DNA of 64,000 bases from CAIYRG01 sp964494505 (GCA_964494505.1 CAZBRO010000016.1:45112-109111), one strand, 5' to 3'. Shown: positions 18,431-26,208, numbered from the stretch's first letter. The notes: generated from the sequence alone by a model not told the origin. Translations and numbers: made by a program.

Positions 18431-19231
18431 ATGCGTCGCGCCGGCGCGATGCTTGGCTTCCTGGCGATGCTGCCGGGCCCGAGTGTCGCGCAAACAGGTC
18501 CGCTGCCGGCTGGCGGCGCGGCGCCCAAAGCCGTGCTTCAGCGCGCGCAAGGCGAGGCTCTGACCACATCGGAGTGGGCCCTGGCGGTCGCGGGAGCGGC
18601 TGCGCTTGCGGGCCTCGCGGCCGGGGGAGGCGGTGGCGGCGGTGGCGGCGCCGGTCCGAATCTCTCCGGAAATCCGGCGGTCGGCGGCAACAGCGTTGGT
18701 TCCGGATCGGACGCTGGCGGCTCGAGCGGCAGCGGATCCGGCACGGCTGGAAATATCGCACAGGGCGGTACGAGTAACGGCTCCGGATCGAGCGATGCCG
18801 GCAACGGCCTGCCCACGGGTGGCAGCGGTGGCGCACTTGGGACCGGCGCTTCCGGAGGTGGGAGCACCTCCGGAAGCGGTCAAACAGGCGCATCGGGCGG
18901 CACGTTGACGACTGGAGGCTCGGTCACCGTCGTTGGAAACGGCGGGGCCGGCAACATCGCCGGTGCCGGAATTGAGGCGTCCTCGTCGGGGGGCATTTTT
19001 ACGACTGGAGGCTCGATCACCGTCCGAAACGCAGGAGACACCGCCGGTGTCGGAATTGACGCGACTCAATCCGGTGGTGTGTCGATTACCGTCGTTAACG
19101 CCGGCGATATTCTCGCCATCATCGGCGTGGGATGCAGCATCGGCACGGGATCGAATCAATGCGTCCTGGGACCGGCCACCACGACCACTACGACCACCTC
19201 CACGTCCACCTCCACCACGAGCACACATTAG
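18431..19231 (+). CDS. Secreted Gly/Ser-rich protein with beta-helix-like repeats and a Thr-rich tail
   Basis: A 266-residue protein I do not recognise. A signal peptide ends at about residue 21 (PSVAQ). A hydrophobic Ala-rich stretch (residues 47-64) runs into nine consecutive glycines. Next is a long Gly/Ser linker, then degenerate repeats built on GGSVTVVGNGG, GGSITVRNAGD and VSITVVNAGD, like the parallel beta-helix passengers of autotransporters. It ends with a Cys pair (CSIGTGSNQC) and a tail of almost only Thr and Ser. There is no C-terminal beta-barrel. The ATG at 18431 is chosen for the signal peptide; a GTG at 18350 would add 27 residues without one. It lies 117 bases after the GlcG-like gene. 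Confidence 0.7.
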   Translation: MRRAGAMLGFLAMLPGPSVAQTGPLPAGGAAPKAVLQRAQGEALTTSEWALAVAGAAALAGLAAGGGGGGGGGAGPNLSGNPAVGGNSVGSGSDAGGSSGSGSGTAGNIAQGGTSNGSGSSDAGNGLPTGGSGGALGTGASGGGSTSGSGQTGASGGTLTTGGSVTVVGNGGAGNIAGAGIEASSSGGIFTTGGSITVRNAGDTAGVGIDATQSGGVSITVVNAGDILAIIGVGCSIGTGSNQCVLGPATTTTTTTSTSTSTTSTH

Positions 19232-19246
19232 CCGCTGGCGCCGGCC

Positions 19247-20653
19247 TCAATACCGGTAATGATCCGGCTTGAACGGGCCTTCCTTCGCCACGCCGATATA
19301 GGTCGATTGCTTGTCGCTCATCTGGGTCAACTTGGCGCCGATCTTGTTCAGATGCAGGCGGGCCACCTTCTCGTCCAGATGCTTGGGCAGCGTGTAGACC
19401 TTTTTCTCGTATTTGCCGGGATTACAGAAGATCTCCATCTGCGCCAGCGTCTGATTGGTGAAGGATGCGCTCATCACGAAGCTCGGGTGCCCCATCGCGT
19501 TGCCGAGATTGACCAGCCGCCCTTCCGACAACAGCAAGATCCGCTTGCCGTCGGGGAATTCGATCTCGTCCACCTGCGGCTTCACATTGTGCCATTTGTA
19601 ATTCTTGAGCGCGCCGACCTGAATCTCGGAATCGAAATGGCCGATATTGGCGACGATGGCGCGATCCTTCATGCGGCGCATATGTTCGATGGTGATGACA
19701 TCGACATTGCCGGTGGCGGTGACGAAGATGTCCGCGCGCGCGGCGGCATCATCCATGGTGGCGACTTCGTAGCCTTCCATCGCGGCCTGCAGCGCGCAGA
19801 TGGGATCGATCTCGGAAATCATCACCCGGCAGCCGGCATTGCGTAGCGACGCGGCCGATCCTTTGCCGACATCGCCGAAGCCCGCAACCATCGCAACCTT
19901 GCCCGCCATCATCACGTCGGTGCCGCGGCGGATGCCGTCGACCAGGCTCTCGCGGCAGCCATAGAGATTGTCGAATTTCGACTTGGTGACGGAATCGTTC
20001 ACGTTGATGGCGGGAAACAGCAGCTTGCCTTCCTTGTGCATCTGATAGAGCCGGTGAACGCCGGTGGTGGTCTCTTCGGTCACGCCGCGGATGTTCTTGG
20101 CAAGCTCGGCGAACCAGCCGGGCTTTTCTTCCAGCGTGCGCGAAATCAGCGCGAACAGGACCTCTTCTTCCTCGTTGCCGGCATGGCGCAGGAAGCCCTT
20201 GTCGCCCTGTTCGGCCTTCAGCCCCAGATGCACGAACAAGGTCGCGTCGCCGCCATCGTCCAGGATCATGTTCGGCGTGCCGCCGTCGCCCCATTCGAAG
20301 ATGCGCCGCGAATAATCCCAATATTCCTTCAAGCTCTCGCCCTTGTAGGCGAAGACCGGCGTGCCCCCGGCGGCGATGGCCGCCGCCGCATGGTCCTGGG
20401 TCGAATAGATGTTGCACGAGCACCAGCGAACCTCGGCGCCGAGCGCCGTCAGCGTCTCGATCAGGACCGCGGTCTGGATGGTCATGTGGAGCGAGCCCGC
20501 GATGCGCGCGCCGCGCAGCGGCAGCTCCGGCCCGAATTCCTCGCGGGTGGACATCAGGCCCGGCATCTCGGTTTCGGCGATGGCGATTTCCTTGCGGCCC
20601 CATTCGGCGAGAGAGATGTCCTTGACGGCGTAATCCTGTTTGTCGGTGCTCAT
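19247..20653 (-). CDS. ahcY: Adenosylhomocysteinase (S-adenosylhomocysteine hydrolase)
   Basis: A 468-residue NAD-dependent S-adenosylhomocysteine hydrolase, splitting the methylation by-product SAH into adenosine and homocysteine. Substrate-site segments EVRWCSCNIYSTQDHAAAAI and NVNDSVTKSKFDN are present, as is the NAD-binding GFGDVGKGSA. The C-terminus KPDHYRY is the family hallmark. ATG at 20653 is chosen because MSTDKQDYAVKDISLAEWGR is the family N-terminus. Location next to divL is a conserved alphaproteobacterial arrangement. A dyad-symmetric site at 20719-20738 lies 65 bases upstream. The gene converges with the Gly-rich protein gene, with 15 bases between them. Confidence 0.98.
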   Translation of the reverse strand: MSTDKQDYAVKDISLAEWGRKEIAIAETEMPGLMSTREEFGPELPLRGARIAGSLHMTIQTAVLIETLTALGAEVRWCSCNIYSTQDHAAAAIAAGGTPVFAYKGESLKEYWDYSRRIFEWGDGGTPNMILDDGGDATLFVHLGLKAEQGDKGFLRHAGNEEEEVLFALISRTLEEKPGWFAELAKNIRGVTEETTTGVHRLYQMHKEGKLLFPAINVNDSVTKSKFDNLYGCRESLVDGIRRGTDVMMAGKVAMVAGFGDVGKGSAASLRNAGCRVMISEIDPICALQAAMEGYEVATMDDAAARADIFVTATGNVDVITIEHMRRMKDRAIVANIGHFDSEIQVGALKNYKWHNVKPQVDEIEFPDGKRILLLSEGRLVNLGNAMGHPSFVMSASFTNQTLAQMEIFCNPGKYEKKVYTLPKHLDEKVARLHLNKIGAKLTQMSDKQSTYIGVAKEGPFKPDHYRY

Positions 20654-21144
20654 GGGGCGCGCTCTTTCGCTGATCCGGGGCGCCCTATAGCAGCCGCCAC
20701 GGGGCCACCGCAAGAAGGATATAAAGAAATCTGCATATCGTTATGCGTTGGCTCCGTCAGGGGGCTGGACACGAGACACCCCCCCTCCCCCCGGGTCGGG
20801 CGCGGGAATCGTCCGGTTTCCTTGGATTCCCTGGGAAAATGCGAGGATCGAAGGCCGGTTCCCGGGTGCAATAGGGGTGCAATAAGCCGCGATAGCGGGC
20901 CGATAGCGTGCCATCGGGGCAGGTGCGGAGGGAGTGCCGTTCGAGCGGCGGGCGGAGTCATGGGCTGAATATGGGGACGGGACGCTGCCCCCGCGACGCC
21001 ACACTGGGTGCAGGTTCACCTTTCGGTTTTCGGGCTTGCGCGCAGCGTCCTTTTCCACCGGGCGAGTCCAAACAGAAAGAAAATGGACTCTAACGCTACA
21101 CGTGCGCGTTGTAAGTTCCGGTCACATTGGCGGGGGAAGATTCG
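20654..21144 (+). other. Intergenic region between divergent ahcY and the NDT/TIR-like gene
   Basis: A 491-base stretch with no convincing gene. The ahcY-proximal 90 bases carry a candidate operator (20719-20738) and an adjoining short inverted repeat GCATA-TCGT-TATGC at 20733-20746. Further on is a run of seven then six Cs near 20777-20792, and a 10-base direct repeat (GGGTGCAATA, two copies between 20864 and 20885). The last 30 bases hold the ribosome-binding sequence of the next gene. I see no tRNA, riboswitch or terminator with a T-run. Confidence 0.5.
20719..20738 (-). promoter_or_regulatory. Candidate operator upstream of ahcY (20-base imperfect dyad)
   Basis: The plus-strand sequence has the form ATAT-nn-AGA-nn-TCT-nn-ATAT. 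It is perfectly dyad-symmetric at 14 of 20 positions and centred about 75 bases before the ahcY start. SAH/methionine-cycle genes in Proteobacteria are known to be controlled by ArsR-type repressors such as SahR that bind AT-rich palindromes. The AT-rich site in an otherwise GC-rich region fits an operator, but no regulator gene is in the window and binding is inferred. Confidence 0.4.
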
Positions 21145-22257
21145 ATGGACCAGAAGATAGACGCGATGCTGGACGTGGCATTGCCTAAGTCCGGGAAGAA
21201 GGCGGCAAGGTCGGGAAAGAAAAAGAAGGTAACAAAGCCGAAAAAGTCTAAAGCCGGTTCTGGAGGTTCTGCCAAGTACCCTCGCCATTCGGTCGAGAAA
21301 GCACTTCGTATTCCGCGCGCCATCATCGACCAGAACGCAGGAAAACCGTGTTCAGAGAAGGACAGCGCCAAGTTCGTCGGGGTCGGATTCAACGGCCCTT
21401 TTCGGGTGGAGGTAAGCTCGGCCATTAAGTACGGTTTTTTAGAGCGGCCTCAAACCGGAATGGTAGGGGTTACTGACCGCGCGCGCCAGGCGATCCGTCC
21501 GCAAAAGCCGGGCGACGAAATCGAGGCATTGCGACAAGCAGTGCTTGCGGCTCCTGAAATCTCGGAGGTGTACTCTCACTATCGTGGCGAGTACCTGCCG
21601 GATGGGACCTTCTTCGAACACGCGTTGGTAGATAAGTTTAAGATACCCGCGGACAAGGTGGGTGAGTTCACAGAAATTTTTCTCGCGTCGCTTCAGAGCG
21701 CGAAACTCGTTGAAAAGAAGGATGACAAGTACCGTATTCTGGACGTGAACATTGCGCCGCCTGCGGAGGACGCAGGGCCTCTCGCCAAGAAGCTGAGTGT
21801 CGGCGCGAGGGTGAGCGCGGACGATAGCTGTTTTGTCGTCATGTCGTTTGCTCCGCCCATTGGCAGTTACTTCCAAAAAATATACGAGCCAGCAATTAAG
21901 AAAGCAGGCCTGAGAGCCGTAAGAGCGGATGCGGATATTTTCGGCACGGGAAAGATCATGGATCAAATCTGGGCCGGAATTAACGCGGCTAAGGTCTTGG
22001 TGGCTGAGCTCACGACGCGGAATCCGAATGTCTTTTATGAACTCGGACTCGCTCACGCAAAAGAGAAGCCAGTGGTCCTTGTCTCTTCTAACGAGGGCGA
22101 CGTTCCCTTCGACCTAAAGCACATCAGAGTGATCTACTACGATACGACCGATCCGTTTTGGGGCCAAAAACTCATCGACAAAGTTGCCGAGAATATCGTC
22201 TCCGCGCTTAACAACCCGGAAGAAGCGGTATTCCAGCGTGCTTTGGATTCGAAGTGA
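21145..22257 (+). CDS. Orphan protein with winged-helix-like region and C-terminal deoxyribosyltransferase/TIR-like domain
   Basis: A 370-residue cytoplasmic protein. Residues 1-45 are Lys/Gly-rich and likely disordered. Residues 46-205 resemble DUF5343-type winged-helix modules (HSVEKALRIPRAIID, then VEVSSAIKYGFLE). Residues 229-335 have the nucleoside 2-deoxyribosyltransferase/TIR-like Rossmann pattern: CFVVMSFAPP, GKIMDQIWAGINAAKVLVAELT and NPNVFYELGLAHAKEKPVVLV, with Glu299 at the likely catalytic position. Such domains occur as nucleotide- or NAD-consuming effectors in anti-phage systems and also in uncharacterised orphans. The ATG at 21145 has GGGGGAAGA upstream. Base composition is visibly AT-richer than its neighbours, and no partner gene is adjacent. 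The effector role is inference. Confidence 0.8.
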   Translation: MDQKIDAMLDVALPKSGKKAARSGKKKKVTKPKKSKAGSGGSAKYPRHSVEKALRIPRAIIDQNAGKPCSEKDSAKFVGVGFNGPFRVEVSSAIKYGFLERPQTGMVGVTDRARQAIRPQKPGDEIEALRQAVLAAPEISEVYSHYRGEYLPDGTFFEHALVDKFKIPADKVGEFTEIFLASLQSAKLVEKKDDKYRILDVNIAPPAEDAGPLAKKLSVGARVSADDSCFVVMSFAPPIGSYFQKIYEPAIKKAGLRAVRADADIFGTGKIMDQIWAGINAAKVLVAELTTRNPNVFYELGLAHAKEKPVVLVSSNEGDVPFDLKHIRVIYYDTTDPFWGQKLIDKVAENIVSALNNPEEAVFQRALDSK

Positions 22258-22301
22258 AGTAGTTAGGCAAGAAACGTCCGAAATCGCGTCCTAAAGCGTA
22301 G

Positions 22302-22329
22302 GGCGGGTTTGCCGAAGGCATGGCCCGCC
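22302..22329 (+). repeat. Hairpin between the NDT/TIR-like gene and hisC
   Basis: A nested inverted repeat, GGCGGG-tt-TGCC-gaa-GGCA-tgg-CCCGCC, starts 45 bases after the orphan gene's stop. There is no downstream T-run, so it is not a textbook intrinsic terminator. Sequences of the form GGCGGGTT...CCCGCC recur as dispersed palindromes in many GC-rich genomes. It may mark the 3' boundary of the acquired orphan gene. Confidence 0.5.
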
Positions 22330-22389
22330 ACCTTTAAATCGAAGGTTGGTATATCCTACCGACAAAATCCGCCGTTTGAGTCACACAGC

Positions 22390-23442
22390 ATGAGCCGCTT
22401 CTGGAGTCCCGTCGTCCACAACCTGTCGCCCTACGTCCCCGGCGAGCAACCAAAGGCCGACGGCATCGTCAAGCTCAATACCAACGAGAACCCTTACGCG
22501 CCCTCGCCGCGCGTGCTGGAGGCAATCGTCTCGGCGACGGATCGTTTGCGCCTCTATCCCGATCCCGGCGCATCCGCCTTTCGCGAGGCGGTCGCGGCCC
22601 GCTACGGCGTTGCCCCCGAGCAGGTGTTCGCCGGAAACGGCTCGGACGAGGTTCTGGCCCATATCTTCCAGGCGCTTGTGAAGCACGATGCGCCGCTGTT
22701 GTTCCCCGACATCACCTACACGTTCTATCCGGTCTATTGCGCCCTCTATGGAATCGGTTACGAGGAGGTGCCGCTCGATGCCGCGATGCGGGTGCAGATT
22801 GCAGATTTCCGGCGGCCCTGCAGCGCGATCCTTCTGCCCAATCCGAACGCGCCCACCGGCATCGGGCTTCCGCGCGATGCGATTCAAACGCTGGCGGTCG
22901 AACACCCCGATCAGCTGGTGGTGATCGACGAGGCCTATGTCGATTTCGGCGGAGAGAGCGCGGTGCCGCTCGTGGCGCGCCACGACAATCTCTTGATCGT
23001 GCAGACGCTCTCCAAGTCGCGGGCGCTCGCGGGATTGCGGGTTGGCTTTGCCATCGGCCAGCGGCCTTTGATCGAGGCGCTGGAACGGGTGAAGGGGAGC
23101 TTCAACTCCTATCCTCTGGATCGCCTCGCCATCGCGGGAGCGGCAGCGGCGATGAAGGACGATGCATGGTTTGAAGAGACGCGCGGACGCATCATTGCGA
23201 ACCGCGCATTCCTGGTCCGGGGGCTCTCGGAGCTGGGCTTCGAGGTTCTGCCGTCGGTCGCCAATTTCGTATTCGCGCGCCATCCCGCCGAGAGCGGCGC
23301 ACAACTCGCGGCCGGGCTTCGGGAGCAGGGCGTCCTGGTACGGCATTTCCAGAAGCCCCGGATCAAGGATTTCCTGCGCATCACCGTCGGAACCGAGGAT
23401 CAATGCCGCCGCTTGATTGCCGTGGCGCGCGATTTGATCTGA
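22390..23442 (+). CDS. hisC: Histidinol-phosphate aminotransferase
   Basis: A 350-residue class I/II PLP aminotransferase. It transaminates imidazole-acetol phosphate with glutamate in histidine synthesis; some homologues also act on aromatic amino acids. Recognisable segments are VKLNTNENPYAPSP, AGNGSDEVLAHIF, NPNAPTG, VIDEAYVDFGG and the PLP-lysine motif LSKSRALAGLRVGF, with a C-terminal Arg in FLRITVGT. The ATG at 22390 is chosen because MSRFWSPVV matches the family start; the frame is open 81 bases further up. It is a lone his gene here, followed by repeats rather than by another his gene. Confidence 0.94.
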   Translation: MSRFWSPVVHNLSPYVPGEQPKADGIVKLNTNENPYAPSPRVLEAIVSATDRLRLYPDPGASAFREAVAARYGVAPEQVFAGNGSDEVLAHIFQALVKHDAPLLFPDITYTFYPVYCALYGIGYEEVPLDAAMRVQIADFRRPCSAILLPNPNAPTGIGLPRDAIQTLAVEHPDQLVVIDEAYVDFGGESAVPLVARHDNLLIVQTLSKSRALAGLRVGFAIGQRPLIEALERVKGSFNSYPLDRLAIAGAAAAMKDDAWFEETRGRIIANRAFLVRGLSELGFEVLPSVANFVFARHPAESGAQLAAGLREQGVLVRHFQKPRIKDFLRITVGTEDQCRRLIAVARDLI

Positions 23443-23462
23443 TCCCGTGAGGGCATCGCGGG

Positions 23463-23572
23463 TCCTCATCCTTCGACCCTTCGACAAGCTCAGGGCTCAG
23501 GATGAGGATTTACGGAAGAAGCCTCATGTTGAGCGTCTTCATCCCGAGCTTGTCGAGAGACGAAGCACGAGG
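23463..23572 (+). repeat. Dispersed intergenic repeat, GTCGAAG/CTTGTCGA family
   Basis: Two imperfect palindromic units. The first runs from TCCTCATCC (23463-23471) to its exact complement GGATGAGGA (23500-23508), with CTTCGACAAGCTCAGG between. The second (23522-23572) begins CCTCATG and ends CGAGG with AGCTTGTCGA inside. The same words occur at 31021-31132 between chvG and chvI. Elements of this kind are noncoding and multicopy in many alphaproteobacterial genomes. Confidence 0.75.
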
Positions 23573-23660
23573 CCCTTTGCTCCCGATGACATGGCCCGGC
23601 GCGACCGGGCCACCCAGCCGCCGCGCGTCCGCGCGGCGAATCGAATCTACGACCGCCTGG

Positions 23661-23682
23661 ATGGCCCGCTGTTGCGGGCCAT
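23661..23682 (+). repeat. Perfect 9-base-pair hairpin near the 3' end of the low-complexity gene
   Basis: ATGGCCCGC and GCGGGCCAT form a perfect 9-base-pair stem with loop TGTT. It lies 35 bases beyond the stop of the minus-strand gene at 23717. It lacks a T-run on either strand, so it is at best a transcript-end stabiliser or part of a repeat. Confidence 0.5.
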
Positions 23683-23716
23683 GACACCCTTTGACTCAGT
23701 TCAAAATGAAAATGCC

Positions 23717-24151
23717 CTAGATGTCGTATCGGCCGGTTGCCGCGTCGATTTCTTCCTGATGGGAGCGATAGGCCCGTGGCGCCGTCTGCGATCCGGAATT
23801 GGGCGAAGATGCGGCACGATTGGCAATATTGCTGACGCCGTTCTGGCTGGCCGTGGAATAGGCCGCGGGCATCGCGGTGGTCCGGGCGTAGGTCGGATTG
23901 TCCGCCTCCGGCGAGGTCTGGTTCTGTAATTGGATGAGCATCGCCATGACGGGATTGCTCAGCTTGGATTGACTCGTACCGGTCAGCGCGTTGGCGGATT
24001 CGGTGCCCGATGCCGCCGCAGAGCCGGTCGCGCTATTGCTGGAAGCCGCCGGCGCTGGGTTCGCCGGCTGGGTGCCGTTAAGGCGGGAAGGCGTCCGGTT
24101 GAGGATTTGGTTTGGATCACCGGGTGCCGATCCCACGCTACCGATGGACAT
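23717..24151 (-). CDS. Hypothetical low-complexity protein (Ser/Ala/Asn/Thr/Pro-rich)
   Basis: A 144-residue protein of unknown function. It has no signal peptide or membrane segment. Composition is dominated by Ser, Ala, Asn, Thr and Pro, and the middle has one short amphipathic stretch (NPVMAMLIQLQNQ). The end reads QEEIDAATGRYDI. A GGAG ribosome-binding sequence seven bases before the ATG at 24151, and absence of similarity of the opposite strand to anything known, support it as real. It is not obviously in an operon; a 402-base gap separates it from the next minus-strand gene. Confidence 0.55.
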   Translation of the reverse strand: MSIGSVGSAPGDPNQILNRTPSRLNGTQPANPAPAASSNSATGSAAASGTESANALTGTSQSKLSNPVMAMLIQLQNQTSPEADNPTYARTTAMPAAYSTASQNGVSNIANRAASSPNSGSQTAPRAYRSHQEEIDAATGRYDI

Positions 24152-24553
24152 TAGGACTCCATTGTTGGCATTGCACGCCGCGCGAACCCATTCAGGTGTA
24201 CGCGAGCAAACGTACCAAGCACATTCTGCGCCGCAGTCAGGGTAAACGGTCTTCCGGCAAAACTGTGGTTAGCGAAGTGTTGACGAAAAAGAATTGCCTA
24301 TGCGCTGCGAATCATTTGCCGTGCGAGGCGGCCATTCTTGCAACCTCGGGAGGGGAAGATATTCGCTTTGAATTGCGATTTCCTGAACGATCCGAGGAGG
24401 CGCGTTCACGCGTGGTTCAGCGATTGGGCGTTATCTGTCCCATTGAGACACAGGCCCTTACGATTTGAATGATTGTATTTACCGTTTCCGGTAGCGGGCC
24501 GCGTTGAGGTCTTGTGTAAATCCTCACCTGGGCCGGCCGACGGGCTGAATCCT
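24152..24553 (+). other. Intergenic region, AT-richer than surroundings
   Basis: A 402-base gap upstream of the low-complexity gene and downstream of the second GlcG-like gene. It holds the promoter of the former. A possible small open frame is listed separately at 24265-24468. A short inverted repeat ACCG-TTTC-CGGT near 24480-24491 could be part of a transcript end. No RNA gene is recognised. Confidence 0.4.
24265..24468 (+). CDS. Possible small protein (67 residues), uncertain
   Basis: A GTG-initiated frame of 67 residues. Its C-terminal part (EDIRFELRFPERSEEARSRVVQRLGVICPI) looks protein-like in its alternation of charged and hydrophobic residues. Two Cys lie close together near the N-terminus (CLCAANHLPC). 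There is no good ribosome-binding sequence and third codon positions are not GC-biased, unlike true genes around it. It could be an acquired small gene or chance. Confidence 0.25.
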   Translation: MVSEVLTKKNCLCAANHLPCEAAILATSGGEDIRFELRFPERSEEARSRVVQRLGVICPIETQALTI

Positions 24554-25141
24554 TCAGCCGTTGTTGCGCTGCGGCGTCGCATCCGGCAGCAGCGGCGGCT
24601 GCGGGCCGATGACCTCTTCGAGCGCGTCGCGGACGCAGTTTTCTTCGGCGGCGGCGGTGCCGATGCCGCCCGCCCCCATGGCGCCGATCAGTTGGCCATT
24701 GACGATGATGGGAAGCCCGCCCTTGTTCGTGGTGAGCCCGTAGCCCGCCATGTTCCCGCTGGTGAAGGGGTCCTGGACATTGCGGTTGGTCAGCACATGG
24801 GATGGCGCGCGCGAGCGCAACGCCGTCAGGGTCTTGGCCTCCGTCGCCCGGATCTGGACCAGGCCTTCGCCATCCCCGCGGCTCTCCAGAACGGGCAAAC
24901 CCTGGGGATCGAGGACAACGACCACGACCGGACTGTTGTTCTTGCGCGCGATGGCCTGGCAGGCGGCGACCAATTTCTCGGCGGTCGCAAGATTGATCGA
25001 AACATGGTCGTGCAGGCGGTCGGCGGCCTTGCCGGAGAGCACGAATTGCTGCGGCACCTGTCCGTCGCCGTCATAGGTGGTCGCGGCATGGGCAGCCGAC
25101 ATCGTCAATGCGGTAGCGGCGGCAATGGCGGCGAATTTCAT
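24554..25141 (-). CDS. Secreted GlcG/HbpS-family (DUF336) protein, second paralogue
   Basis: A 195-residue protein with signal peptide MKFAAIAAATALTMSAAHA and a DUF336 domain: NLATAEKLVAACQAIARKNN, VVVLDPQG and GGLPIIVNGQLIGAMGAGG. It has about 25 extra residues before the domain and a Pro/Gln/Asn tail. The ATG at 25141 has GGGAGAG four bases upstream. It follows the diheme cytochrome c gene by 74 bases on the same strand and probably shares a transcript with it. That suggests a periplasmic redox or heme-related role, as inference. Compare the shorter paralogue at 17825. Confidence 0.85.
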   Translation of the reverse strand: MKFAAIAAATALTMSAAHAATTYDGDGQVPQQFVLSGKAADRLHDHVSINLATAEKLVAACQAIARKNNSPVVVVVLDPQGLPVLESRGDGEGLVQIRATEAKTLTALRSRAPSHVLTNRNVQDPFTSGNMAGYGLTTNKGGLPIIVNGQLIGAMGAGGIGTAAAEENCVRDALEEVIGPQPPLLPDATPQRNNG

Positions 25142-25215
25142 GCGTCTCTCCCAACGGATGGGCCGATTCAAGAATGGCACGGGCTCTTACGCGCTTACAA
25201 CAACGGAGCCGCCGT

Positions 25216-26208
25216 TCACGGAGACAGCGAGCCGAGATAGGAGGAAATCGCGATGATGTCGTCGTCCGACAGATTGGCGACGACAGGCTTCATCGGCTCG
25301 GCGGCTTTCCCCGCTCTCGAACCATAGCGCAGATCGAAGAGCTGGCGCGCGGTGTAGAGCGGCTGCAGCCCCGCAAGCCGCGGGACTTCGCCCTGGCCCT
25401 TCAGCGTCTCGCCGTGACAGACGGCGCATTGCGTTATTTTGCTGGGCGCACCGCCTTTGACCAGGGCCTCGCCTCTCGCGATGCTGCCGGGAGGGACGTA
25501 GGCGATGAAGCCCGAATGCGGGTCGCGGACTTCGGTGAGGAAGGGATCGGCCGGAATTTCGAGGATGCGGTGTCCGATCGGTTCGGTGCCGCCGTCGGGA
25601 TGAAGCTGGCGATGACGGCCGGCGGTCGCGATGAACGTCTTGGGCGGCGTAGCGGTCTCGATGACCTTCACCCAAACCGAGGGCTTCAGAGAGGCGAAGT
25701 ATTCGGCGGCCTGGCGAACGTCGTCTTCCGACGTCACTTTCGCGATGGGCCCCATGCGCTCTTCGTCCTTGCGCGTGCCATCTTTGTAAAACGTCATTTG
25801 CTTGATCAGGTACTGGGCGGGCTGGCCTGCGATGTCGGCGGCTTCCGGGTGGCCCTGGCCGGACATCAGATGGCACGAGCCGCACGCAAACCTGATCCCG
25901 GTGCCGCCCGCGACCGCGCGCGGGGCTGCGGGGTGCTCATCGGGAAACCAGTCCGGCGGATTCGCGTTTCCGGCGATCTTGGCGGCCTCGTACTCTTTCG
26001 CACTGCCGGGCACCTTGATGATGCCTTCCGGCCGCACCGCCGCGGGCTGAACCTTGTCGGGGATGTTGAACGCCCAGTCGGGGAGTCCCGCCGGCACTGC
26101 GAGCGCGGCCTGCGCGTTCACCTCCCGAACGGCGAGGAGCGGAGCGAGGGCGCACACCGCGACAGCGGCGCTGACGAAAATGCTTCTGCGGAGGCTTCGG
26201 CGGTTCAC
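25216..26208 (-). CDS. Secreted diheme cytochrome c
   Basis: A 330-residue periplasmic cytochrome with an N-terminal signal/anchor sequence (residues 9-32) and two class I c-type heme sites: CGSCH at 109-113 and CAVCH at 261-265. Each is followed by a GQPAQYLIKQM- or LYTARQLFDL-type helix as in cytochrome c4-like proteins. Axial Met candidates lie in the C-terminal part of each domain. It probably shuttles electrons between a periplasmic dehydrogenase and an oxidase; no partner dehydrogenase is adjacent. The start is a GTG at 26208 with AGGAG eight bases upstream. The GlcG-like gene follows directly. Confidence 0.9.
   Translation of the reverse strand: MNRRSLRRSIFVSAAVAVCALAPLLAVREVNAQAALAVPAGLPDWAFNIPDKVQPAAVRPEGIIKVPGSAKEYEAAKIAGNANPPDWFPDEHPAAPRAVAGGTGIRFACGSCHLMSGQGHPEAADIAGQPAQYLIKQMTFYKDGTRKDEERMGPIAKVTSEDDVRQAAEYFASLKPSVWVKVIETATPPKTFIATAGRHRQLHPDGGTEPIGHRILEIPADPFLTEVRDPHSGFIAYVPPGSIARGEALVKGGAPSKITQCAVCHGETLKGQGEVPRLAGLQPLYTARQLFDLRYGSRAGKAAEPMKPVVANLSDDDIIAISSYLGSLSP

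Noticed and set aside
20654..20760. SAM/SAH riboswitch upstream of ahcY
   Set aside because: Only short palindromes are visible; no pseudoknot-like conserved core I recognise. A protein operator fits better.
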